Program-made: the position numbers and the translations under genes
Part shown: piece after piece, positions 34,089 to 42,794 of the stretch
Layout of the letters: the number at the start of each line of letters is the position of its first letter
How positions within the stretch are numbered: the stretch's first letter is position 1
DNA from: Pseudomonas sp. WN033
GTDB taxonomy: Bacteria > Pseudomonadota > Gammaproteobacteria > Pseudomonadales > Pseudomonadaceae
DNA: 64,000 bases
Assembly: GCA_002287035.1 (NCBI GenBank)
Contig: NSKG01000014.1
Location: 1 to 64,000 of the forward strand
Direction of reading: 5' to 3'
The notes under the pieces: model-generated
What the model was told of the DNA's origin: nothing
Seen by the model: only the letters and a program-made list of their open reading frames with translations
Database searches by the model: none

Positions 34089-35522
34089 TCAGGGCAGGCG
34101 CTGTACCAGTTCGACCCGTCGGTTGCGCTGGCGGCCGGCCTCATCCAGATTGCCGGCGGCCGGCGCATAGGGGCCGACGCCCGCACTCTGCAGCCGGTTG
34201 GCGGCCACTGCGTAGTCCCCACTCAAAGCCTTGACCACCGCTTCGGCCCGGGCTGAAGACAAGCGCAGGTTGTGCTGTTCGCTGCCAGTGTCATCGGTAT
34301 GCCCGACCACATACAGGCGTAGCGCTGGATGCTGGCCCAGCAACTCGGCAATGGCTTCCAGCGTAGGCGCCGATTCGGGCTTGATGGCGGCACTGTCGGT
34401 ATCGAAGTGGATGCCGTAGATCAGCGCCTTGCCGGCTTCCTGCAGGTCGCGGTACAGCCCTTCGGCGTTCACCTGAATCAGGTCATCGGCGCGCCCGCGT
34501 CCTTCGATCACTACCTGCTGGACCGCCGCCCGGTCAGCATACCCGCCAATGTAAAGGGCTACGTGAACCGGGCCCTGGCTGCCGTCGCGCTGATAGACCG
34601 CGTAGTAGGGGGCGGAGTGGTAGTTGTAGACATTGCCCTCCAGCGATAGCCGGTCACCCAGTGCCTTGCGCTCGCGCTGATTGCCGCAGGCGTCACGCTG
34701 GCATTGCCAGAGCAGCTCGAAGCCGCCGCTCTCCAGTGCGGCCTGATAGTTGTCCCAGAGTTTCAGGGTCGAGACATTGCGCACTTCGTAGAAGTGTCGG
34801 GTCAGGTCACCGACCAGTGCCAGCGGTTCGGCGGCACTGCCGGGCGAGGCCGGGAGGATGAACTGCTCATAGTCGCGGCGTTCGCGATTGCGCACGCGGG
34901 CTCCGGGGTAACGTGACAATAGTGGGTGGTCTTCGGCCCGCTGCTCGGCACTGATCTCGGGCAGGGCGCTGTCGTCGGCCTGGTTGAGATAGTCGCTATC
35001 CAGGCTGATTAGGTCGGTATCGCGCGCGACGGTTTCGACAATCACCTGTTGCACGCTCACGCGGTCGTTATGGCCGCCGATGAACAGGGCCAGGTGAATA
35101 TTGTCCTGGCGCGTGAGCAGATAATAGGGGTTGCGGTAGGCGTTGTAGACATTGCCGGTGACCGCCAGCGGATCAGCCATGCGTTTGACGTCACGTCCCG
35201 GACCACAGGCCTCGCGCTCACACTGGAACAGGATTTCGAAGCCGGCCCGCTGTAGCGCTGCCTGATAGTTTTCCCAGACCTTGAGGGTGGAGACGTTGCC
35301 GATTTCGTAGGTATGCCGGCTGAGGTTGCCGACCAGCGCCAGTGGCTCGGCCTCGGGCGCGTCGGCCGCGGCCTGAGGCAGGGCGAAGCGCTCATAGGCG
35401 ATGGACTCGTGGCTCTTGAGCTGGGCGCCCGGGTAGCGACTGAGCAGTGGGTGGTCAGCGGCGCTGGCGCCGGTGGCGGCCAGGCTGGCGATCAGGGCGA
35501 GTGTCAGGTAACGGGGCAGCAT
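34089..35522 (-). CDS. OmpA-family protein with two DUF4892-like N-terminal domains
   Basis: 477 residues: signal peptide 1-22 (TGASAAD), then two homologous domains of about 170 residues and a C-terminal OmpA peptidoglycan-binding domain (about 365-477). Both repeats begin DHPLLSRYPGA and share NVSTLKVWENYQAALQRAGF / NVSTLKLWDNYQAALESGGF, a Cys pair (CEREACG / CQRDACG) and GNVYN. Single-domain DUF4892-OmpA proteins are usual in pseudomonads, so this one has an internal duplication. OmpA residues are intact (VVGHTDDTGS, LRLSSARAEAVVKAL). The Cys pairs suggest a disulfide in each repeat. AAGGA lies 6 bases before the ATG. Cell-envelope role; exact function unknown. Confidence 0.85.
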   Translation of the reverse strand: MLPRYLTLALIASLAATGASAADHPLLSRYPGAQLKSHESIAYERFALPQAAADAPEAEPLALVGNLSRHTYEIGNVSTLKVWENYQAALQRAGFEILFQCEREACGPGRDVKRMADPLAVTGNVYNAYRNPYYLLTRQDNIHLALFIGGHNDRVSVQQVIVETVARDTDLISLDSDYLNQADDSALPEISAEQRAEDHPLLSRYPGARVRNRERRDYEQFILPASPGSAAEPLALVGDLTRHFYEVRNVSTLKLWDNYQAALESGGFELLWQCQRDACGNQRERKALGDRLSLEGNVYNYHSAPYYAVYQRDGSQGPVHVALYIGGYADRAAVQQVVIEGRGRADDLIQVNAEGLYRDLQEAGKALIYGIHFDTDSAAIKPESAPTLEAIAELLGQHPALRLYVVGHTDDTGSEQHNLRLSSARAEAVVKALSGDYAVAANRLQSAGVGPYAPAAGNLDEAGRQRNRRVELVQRLP

Positions 35523-35676
35523 GCGATATCCTTGCGTAACAGTGAATTCCCTTGCAGGCTCCAAGGATAAACCGAATCGGCCAGATTGGCAGCAACAGAC
35601 GAGTCACTGCGACCTGACCTGTCGCAGGCAGCCTGATACTATCGCCGACAACAACCGCATTCGACCAGGATCCGCC

Positions 35677-38600
35677 ATGCAGGACGCCGACCGCCTTTCA
35701 CCCGGCCTGATGATCATCCACGGCAACCGCCTGGAAAGCCTGCGCCAGTTGATGGTCGACTGGCTGCGTGCGCACCCGCTGGCACCGCTGGAAAATGAAG
35801 TGGTGCTGGTGCAGAGCAATGGCATTGCCCAGTGGCTGCAGATGGCGCTGGCGGCCGATCCTGAACAGGGCGGCTGTGGGATTGCCGCGGCGCTGGAGGT
35901 GCAGTTGCCGGCGCAGTTTCTGTGGCAGGCCTACCGCGGAGTACTGGGCCGTGAGGCGGTGCCGGAAAGCTCGCCGCTGGACAAGCAGCCACTGACCTGG
36001 CGGCTGATGCGCCTGCTTCCAGCCCTGCTCGAACAGCCGGATTTTGCTCCGCTGCGCCAGTTTCTCGCCGATGATCAGGACAGCCGCAAGTGCTACCAAC
36101 TGGCGCAGCGCCTGGCTGACCTGTTCGATCAGTATCAGGTGTACCGCGCCGACTGGCTGAATGACTGGGCTGGCGGCCAGGATCGGATAGCGCTGGCGCG
36201 CGAGGGCTACCGTCAACTGAGTGCCCAGGAGCGCTGGCAGCCGGCTCTGTGGCGGGCGGTGCTGGCTGACGTCGGGGTCGAGCGGCTGCGCGACAGCCGC
36301 GCCGGTATTCATCCGCGTTTTATCGAGCAGTTGCTGGCCGCCGCTGAGCGTCCGAGTGCGCTGCCGCGCCGGGTGATCGTGTTCGGTATTTCCTCGCTGC
36401 CGGCCCAGACCCTGGAAGCGCTGGCCGCCATCGGGCGTTTCAGTCAGGTCCTGCTGGCGGTACTCAACCCCTGCCAGCATTACTGGGGCGATATCGTGGC
36501 TGACCAGGATCTGCTGCGCCATCAGTACCAGCGCCAGCAGCGCCGTCCGGGCACTCCCGTGCAATTGGACGACGCCAGTCTGCACCAGCATGCCCACCCG
36601 CTGCTGGCGGCCTGGGGCAAACAGGGGCGCGACTACATCAACCTGCTCGATCAACACGACGAGCGTGGCAGTTACGAGACCCGTTTTGCCGCCATCAACG
36701 GCGGGCGGGTCGACCTGTTCGAGCCGCCGTCCGGCGAGCGCCTGCTGCAGCAGTTGCAGCAGGATATTCTCGACTTGCGCCCGTTGGCGGAAACCCGCAG
36801 CTACTGGCCGGCGGTGGATAGCCAGGCAGATGACTCGATCCGTTTTCATGTCGCCCACAGCGCCCAGCGCGAGGTGGAAATCCTGCATGACCAGTTGCTC
36901 GATGCCTTTGGCCGCGATCCGAGCCTGAAGCCGCGCGACGTCATCGTCATGCTGCCGGATGTCGATGCCTATGCGCCGCACATTCAGGCGGTGTTCGGTC
37001 AATATGGCATGGATGATCCCAGACACATTCCCTTTACCCTGGCCGATCAGGGCCAGCGTGGCCGCGAGCCACTGCTGATTGCCCTGGAACACCTGCTGGG
37101 CCTGCCCGACAGCCGCTTGCCGGTCAGCGAGGTGCTCGACCTGCTGGATGTCGCCGCGCTACGCCAGCGCTTTGCGCTGAGCGAGGCTGACCTGCCGACC
37201 CTGCGACGCTGGATCGAGGGTGCCGGAATTCGCTGGGGGCTGGATCGCCAGCGTCGTGAAGCACTGGGCATGCCGGCCGGCCTGGAGGCCAACAGCTGGC
37301 GCTTTGGCCTGCGCCGCATGTTGCTTGGCTATGCCGTGGGCGACAGCCAGGCCTGGGCCGGTATCGAACCCTATGACGAGGTCGGCGGGCTGGATGCCGC
37401 CCTGGTCGGGCCGCTCGACCAGTTGTTGCAATGCCTGAACCGGCATGAACAGGCGCTGCGCACACCTGCCACGCCTGCACTCTGGGGCGCGCGGCTGCGG
37501 GACTTGCTGGAGGATTTCTTCAGTCCGGCCAGCGACCGGGACCAGTTACTGCTGGCGCAGTTGCATGAAGGGCTGGCGCACTGGCTGGAGTTGTGTGACG
37601 GCGTGGCCCTGGAGCAGCCGTTGCCGCTCAACGTGGTTGCCGAGGCCTGGTTGCAGACGCTCGGTCAGAGCGCACTGGGCCAGCGCTTTCTCGCCGGCGC
37701 GGTGAATGTCTGCACCCTGATGCCGATGCGCGCCATCCCGTTTCGCCGGGTTTGCCTGCTGGGCATGAACGATGGCGACTACCCGCGCGCCCAGCCACCG
37801 CTGGACTTTGACCTGATGGGCAACGATTACCGCCCAGGTGATCGTTCACGCCGTGAGGATGACCGCTACCTGCTGCTCGAGGCGCTGCTCTCGGCGCGAG
37901 ATGCCCTGCACGTCAGTTGGGTCGGGCGCAGTATCCGTGACAACAGCGAGCGACCGCCGTCGGTGCTGATCGGCCAGTTGCGTGACCATCTGGCCAGCGG
38001 CTGGTCCGCCTGCGATGGTGGTGATCTGCTGGCGCAACTGACCACCGAACACCCGTTGCAGCCGTTCAGCCGCCGCTATTTCGATGGCAGTGACCCGGCG
38101 CTGTTCAGCTATGCACGTGACTGGTGCCGGCTGCATGACCAGGTCGCCTTGCCGGACGCCGAAGCGGCGCTAGCGCCACTGATACCGCAGGCACCGATCG
38201 GTCTGGCCGACCTGCAGCGCCTGTTGCGTCAGCCGGTTGAGCACTTCTTTGCCGAACGGCTCAAGGTCTGGTTCCGTGACGATGAGCTGGGTACTGCCGA
38301 TGACGAACCCTTCGGGCTCAATGCGCTGGAACAGCACCAGCTCAGTCAGTGGCTGCTGGAACAGGCCTTGGCCAGTGGCCCGCAAGCCGACTGGCAGGCC
38401 CTGCTGCAGCAGGGCTCAGCGCGTCTTGCCGAGCGCGGCCAGTTGCCCCTGGCCGGCTTTGCCGAACTGGCCCGGCAGCAACTGGTCGAGCCGTTGGGCG
38501 AGCAGTTGCAACGCTATCGCCAGCAGCTTGAGTTGTGGGACCAGCTCCAGGAACAGCCGTTGGCACTGCAGGTCGAGGTGCCGGGTCTGGTACTGCAGGA

Positions 38601-39159
38601 CTGGCTCAGCGGGGTGCGCCGTTCATCCGAACTGGAAGGCCTGCTGGTCCTGCAACTGGAAACCGGGCGGCTGCTCGATGGCAAGGGCAAGCGTCCGAGT
38701 CTGCGCTGGCGGCGCTTGCTCAACGCGCTGTGTCTGCATGTGGTGGCCAACGCCAGCGGCCAGCCATTGACCACCTGCCTGATTGGTGTAGATGCCAGCG
38801 TGCAGATGCTGGCGCTGGAGCCGCAGCGGGCCCGGGAGATTGTCAGCGACTGGCTCAGCGCCTGGCTTGAGGGCCTGCGTCAGCCGCTGCCGGTGGCGCC
38901 GGTCAGCGCGTTTGCCTGGCTGACCGAACGTGACGAGCACAAGGCGCTGGACAAGGCGCGCGAGGCTTACGAGGGCTCGGGGTTCAGTCAGGGCGAGGTA
39001 CAGCGCAGCGTGGCGCTGCAACGCAGTTATGTGGATTTTGCCAGCCTGTTGCAAACCGGTGCCTTCGAGCGCTGGGCCCAGGCGCTGTATCAGCCGTTGG
39101 CGCTGGCGCAGCAGGATGGCTGGCTGGAGTTCAGCAGTACCGGGGAGGCTGACGAATGA
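35677..39159 (+). CDS. recC: exodeoxyribonuclease V gamma subunit RecC
   Basis: 1,160 residues, the usual RecC size. It starts LMIIHGNRLESLRQLMVDWL, with conserved VQSNGIAQWLQMALA and, later, INVCTLMPMRAIPFRRVCLL-like and GMNDGDYPR segments, the inactive helicase-like domains used for Chi recognition. The ATG at 35677 (AGGA 6 bases upstream) is preferred over the longer frame from 35521. RecC works with RecB and RecD in double-strand break repair and degradation of foreign linear DNA. The stop overlaps the recB ATG by 4 bases. Confidence 0.95.
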   Translation: MQDADRLSPGLMIIHGNRLESLRQLMVDWLRAHPLAPLENEVVLVQSNGIAQWLQMALAADPEQGGCGIAAALEVQLPAQFLWQAYRGVLGREAVPESSPLDKQPLTWRLMRLLPALLEQPDFAPLRQFLADDQDSRKCYQLAQRLADLFDQYQVYRADWLNDWAGGQDRIALAREGYRQLSAQERWQPALWRAVLADVGVERLRDSRAGIHPRFIEQLLAAAERPSALPRRVIVFGISSLPAQTLEALAAIGRFSQVLLAVLNPCQHYWGDIVADQDLLRHQYQRQQRRPGTPVQLDDASLHQHAHPLLAAWGKQGRDYINLLDQHDERGSYETRFAAINGGRVDLFEPPSGERLLQQLQQDILDLRPLAETRSYWPAVDSQADDSIRFHVAHSAQREVEILHDQLLDAFGRDPSLKPRDVIVMLPDVDAYAPHIQAVFGQYGMDDPRHIPFTLADQGQRGREPLLIALEHLLGLPDSRLPVSEVLDLLDVAALRQRFALSEADLPTLRRWIEGAGIRWGLDRQRREALGMPAGLEANSWRFGLRRMLLGYAVGDSQAWAGIEPYDEVGGLDAALVGPLDQLLQCLNRHEQALRTPATPALWGARLRDLLEDFFSPASDRDQLLLAQLHEGLAHWLELCDGVALEQPLPLNVVAEAWLQTLGQSALGQRFLAGAVNVCTLMPMRAIPFRRVCLLGMNDGDYPRAQPPLDFDLMGNDYRPGDRSRREDDRYLLLEALLSARDALHVSWVGRSIRDNSERPPSVLIGQLRDHLASGWSACDGGDLLAQLTTEHPLQPFSRRYFDGSDPALFSYARDWCRLHDQVALPDAEAALAPLIPQAPIGLADLQRLLRQPVEHFFAERLKVWFRDDELGTADDEPFGLNALEQHQLSQWLLEQALASGPQADWQALLQQGSARLAERGQLPLAGFAELARQQLVEPLGEQLQRYRQQLELWDQLQEQPLALQVEVPGLVLQDWLSGVRRSSELEGLLVLQLETGRLLDGKGKRPSLRWRRLLNALCLHVVANASGQPLTTCLIGVDASVQMLALEPQRAREIVSDWLSAWLEGLRQPLPVAPVSAFAWLTERDEHKALDKAREAYEGSGFSQGEVQRSVALQRSYVDFASLLQTGAFERWAQALYQPLALAQQDGWLEFSSTGEADE

Positions 39160-42100
39160 GTACTGAGCAGTTGCCGCTGGCGCTACGCTGCCCGCTGCGT
39201 GGCAGTCGCCTGATCGAGGCCAGTGCCGGCACCGGCAAGACCTTCACCATTTCGGCGCTGTATCTGCGTCTGGTGCTGGGGTTGGGCAACGCGGCCGATT
39301 TTCCCCGCGAGCTGTTGCCTTACCAGATTCTGGTGGTGACCTTCACCGATGCAGCAACCCAGGAGCTGCGTGACCGCATCCGTGCGCGTCTGGTTGAGGC
39401 CGCCCAGGCGTTTCGTGACGAGCTGGCTGAGCCCGACCCGATTATCACCAGTCTGCGCGCTCAGACCCCGGCAGCGCAGTGGCCCAGCTGCGCCCGCAAG
39501 CTCGAGATCGCGGCCCAGTGGATGGATCAGGCGGCAGTCTCGACCATCCACAGCTGGTGTCAGCGCATGCTGCGTGAGCATGCCTTCGACAGTGGCAGCC
39601 TGTTCGAGCAGAGTCTGGAAACCGATCAGCGCGAGCTGCTGGCCGAGGTGGCCCGGGACTACTGGCGACTGCACTGTTACCCGTTGCAGGCTCAGGCCCT
39701 GGCCTGGGTGGCGCAGCACTGGCAGCATCCGGATCAACTGTTGCAGGCGCTGCGGCCGCTGCTCGGCGAGCCGGTCACAGCAAGCGCCGAGCCCGGCTTG
39801 CAGGGCCTGATCGACCAGGCCCTGACTGAGCAGGCCCGGCAACTGGCGGAACTCAAGGCGCCCTGGCTGGTCTGGGCTGACGAGCTGGAGCTGTTGCTCG
39901 AGCAGGGGGTGGCGCAGAAACTGGTCGATGGACGCAAGCTCCAGCGGCGCTACTACGCACCTTGGTTCGAGCAGTTGCGGCAGTGGGCAGGCGATCCGCA
40001 GCAGGTGGCACTGGCCCTGCCGGAGGCAGCCTGGAACCGGCTCAGTGAAGAGGGGTTGGACGAGGCCTGGAAACAGGGCGCGCCACCGACTCATCCGGCG
40101 CTGCGGCAATTGCCGCAGTTGCGTCAGGCGCTGGCACAACTGCCCGGCCCCCAGCAACCGGCCCTGCGGCATGCCGCAGGCTGGGTCGCCGAGCGTTTCG
40201 AGGCGGAAAAGCGCCGTCGCGCGCAGATGGGTTTTGATGACATGCTGACCCGCCTGGACGCTGCCCTGAAGGGGCCCAACGGTCCGCGCCTGGCCGAAGT
40301 GATTCGCCAGCAGTTCCCGGTTGCCCTGATCGACGAGTTTCAGGATACCGATCCGTTGCAGTACCGGATCTTCGACGCCATCTACCGGGTTGCCGAAAAT
40401 GATCAGGACAGCGCCCTGCTGCTGATCGGCGATCCGAAACAGGCGATCTACGCCTTTCGCGGTGCCGATATCTTCACCTATCTGCAGGCCCGTAGCGCCA
40501 CTGCGGGCCGGCATGAAAACCTCGACACCAACTACCGCTCCAGCCAGGCCATGGTGGCGGCGGTCAACCGGGTGTTCGGGCAGGCTGAAACCAACAACCC
40601 GCGCGGGGCTTTCCTATTCCGCGCCACCGGGCACAATCCGCTGCCGTTTTTGCCGGTCCAGGCTCAGGGCCGGAGTGAGCAATGGACCCTGGAGGGGCAC
40701 CCGGCAGCGGCGTTGACGGCCTGGTATCTGCCTAGTGAAACACCACTTAGCGGTGAAGCTTACCGCGAAGCAATGGCTGAGCGTTGTGCCAGTGCCATGG
40801 TCGAGCTGCTGCAGACTGGCCAGCGCGGCGCTGCCGGCTTCTGGCGTGACGAGGTGCTGGTACCGGTCAAACCGGCGGACATGGCGGTGCTGGTGCGTAC
40901 CGGTCGCGAGGCCCAGTACATCCGTCAGGCGCTGGCCGAGCGCGGGGTACGCAGCGTCTATCTGTCGGACAAGGACTCGGTGCTCGACAGTCTTGAAGCC
41001 CGTGACCTGCTGCGCTGGTTACGCGCTTGCAGCGAGCCGGGCAACGATCGCTTGCTGCGCGCCGCGCTGGCCAGCCCGACCCTGAATCTGAGCTGGGCCG
41101 AGCTGGAGCGGCTGAACCAGGATGAGCGTTACTGGGAGCAGCGCGTCGATCAGTTCCGTGATTACCGGCGGCTGTGGCTGCGCCAGGGCGTGCTGCCGAT
41201 GTTGCATCGGCTGCTGCACGACTTCGGCTTGCCGGCCCGACTGCTGCAACTGGGCGATGGCGAGCGCCGGCTGACCAACCTGCTGCACCTGGCCGAACTG
41301 CTACAACGCGCCGCCCGTGAGCTGGATGGTGAACAGGCGTTGATCCGTCATCTGGCCGAGCAGATCCAGCAGCCCGGTGCCAGCGCCGCCGACGAGCAGG
41401 TGCTGCGATTGGAAAGCGATGCCGAGCTGGTCAAGGTGGTGACCATCCACAAGTCCAAGGGTCTGGAATATCCGCTGGTGTTCCTGCCGTTCATTGCCGA
41501 CTGCCGCCCGGTCGATGGCCGTCAGCCGCTGCGGGTGCACGATGGCGAGCGTAGCCAACTGGTACTTGAGCCGGATGACGAGACCCTGCGCCGGGCCGAC
41601 GATGAGCGCCTGGGTGAGGATCTGCGTCTGCTGTATGTGGCCCTGACCCGAGCCCGGCACGCCTGCTGGCTGGGGCTGGCCGACCTGAAAAAGGGTCAGG
41701 GCAAGACCTCGACTCTGCACCGCAGCGCAGTTGCCTGGCTGCTCGCAGGTGGTCAGCCATTGCCGGAGTCGGCGGCGCTGCCGCGTTGGCTGGCCGCGTG
41801 GGAGCAGCCCGGTGAGATCGAGGTGCTGCCGGCACCTGAGCCGCAAGCCCAGGTGTACCAGCCGCCGCTGCCGACGCAGACTGAACTGCGCGAGCGTCAG
41901 CCCGTGCACCGGCGCTTTCAGAACTGGTGGATCGGCTCCTACAGCGCCCTGGTCAGCGGTAGCGAGGCGCCTGATAGTGCGTTGTCCGAGCATCTGGGCG
42001 ATGACGAGCGCAGCAACCGCTTTGTGCCGCTGCGCCAGGGTGAGACGCCTACCATTCACCGCTTCCCGCGTGGCCCGCAGCCGGGAACTTTTATTCATGG

Positions 42101-42794
42101 GCTGCTGGAGCTGGCCGGGCGTGAGGGTTTTGCCCGCCTGGCCGAGCCCGCGCGCGGCCTTGAACTGTTGGCGGCGCGTTGTCAGCGCCGTGGCTGGGGC
42201 GAGTGGAGTACTTGTCTGAGCGACTGGTTGGGGCAACTGCTGTGCCATCCCGGTCTGCTGCCGGATCAGCCACTGGCGCTGGCGGATCTGCTGCCGGGAG
42301 CCTACCAGAGCGAACTGGAGTTCATGTTCAGCGCCGAGCGGGTCGATGCCCGGCAGATCGATGCCCTGGTCTGCGCCGGGACCCTGGATGCCCAGCCCCG
42401 TCCGCAACTGGCCGCCGAGCGCCTGAATGGCCTGTTCAAGGGCTTTATCGATCTGGTGTTCGAACATCAGGGCCGCTACTGGGTACTCGACTACAAGTCC
42501 AACTGGCTCGGCCAGGGGCCGGCCGACTACACCCCGGCAGCGATGCAGCGCAGCATTCTTGAACACCGCTACGACCTGCAGTACGTGTTCTATCTGCTGG
42601 CCCTGCATCGGCAATTGCGGGCCCGACTGCCGGATTACGACTATGACCGCCATATCGGCGGTGCCATTTACTGGTTTGTGCGCGGGGTCGAGGCGGATAG
42701 CGGCGGGCTCTGGCACGCCAAGCCGCCGCGTACCCTGATTGAAGCTCTGGACCGGCTGTTTGCCGGCCAGGCGCTGGAGGTTGTCGATGGTTGA
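39156..42794 (+). CDS. recB: exodeoxyribonuclease V beta subunit RecB
   Basis: 1,212 residues. The 3'-5' helicase has Walker A EASAGTGKTFTISALYLR (about 22-39), motif II ALIDEFQDTDPLQY, IGDPKQAIYAFRGADIF, and motifs V/VI (VTIHKSKGLEYPLVFLPF, LLYVALTRARHA). The C-terminal nuclease has the catalytic YWVLDYKSNWLG. It is complete, with no missing motif. It overlaps recC by 4 bases and recD by 8. Confidence 0.96.
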   Translation: MSTEQLPLALRCPLRGSRLIEASAGTGKTFTISALYLRLVLGLGNAADFPRELLPYQILVVTFTDAATQELRDRIRARLVEAAQAFRDELAEPDPIITSLRAQTPAAQWPSCARKLEIAAQWMDQAAVSTIHSWCQRMLREHAFDSGSLFEQSLETDQRELLAEVARDYWRLHCYPLQAQALAWVAQHWQHPDQLLQALRPLLGEPVTASAEPGLQGLIDQALTEQARQLAELKAPWLVWADELELLLEQGVAQKLVDGRKLQRRYYAPWFEQLRQWAGDPQQVALALPEAAWNRLSEEGLDEAWKQGAPPTHPALRQLPQLRQALAQLPGPQQPALRHAAGWVAERFEAEKRRRAQMGFDDMLTRLDAALKGPNGPRLAEVIRQQFPVALIDEFQDTDPLQYRIFDAIYRVAENDQDSALLLIGDPKQAIYAFRGADIFTYLQARSATAGRHENLDTNYRSSQAMVAAVNRVFGQAETNNPRGAFLFRATGHNPLPFLPVQAQGRSEQWTLEGHPAAALTAWYLPSETPLSGEAYREAMAERCASAMVELLQTGQRGAAGFWRDEVLVPVKPADMAVLVRTGREAQYIRQALAERGVRSVYLSDKDSVLDSLEARDLLRWLRACSEPGNDRLLRAALASPTLNLSWAELERLNQDERYWEQRVDQFRDYRRLWLRQGVLPMLHRLLHDFGLPARLLQLGDGERRLTNLLHLAELLQRAARELDGEQALIRHLAEQIQQPGASAADEQVLRLESDAELVKVVTIHKSKGLEYPLVFLPFIADCRPVDGRQPLRVHDGERSQLVLEPDDETLRRADDERLGEDLRLLYVALTRARHACWLGLADLKKGQGKTSTLHRSAVAWLLAGGQPLPESAALPRWLAAWEQPGEIEVLPAPEPQAQVYQPPLPTQTELRERQPVHRRFQNWWIGSYSALVSGSEAPDSALSEHLGDDERSNRFVPLRQGETPTIHRFPRGPQPGTFIHGLLELAGREGFARLAEPARGLELLAARCQRRGWGEWSTCLSDWLGQLLCHPGLLPDQPLALADLLPGAYQSELEFMFSAERVDARQIDALVCAGTLDAQPRPQLAAERLNGLFKGFIDLVFEHQGRYWVLDYKSNWLGQGPADYTPAAMQRSILEHRYDLQYVFYLLALHRQLRARLPDYDYDRHIGGAIYWFVRGVEADSGGLWHAKPPRTLIEALDRLFAGQALEVVDG

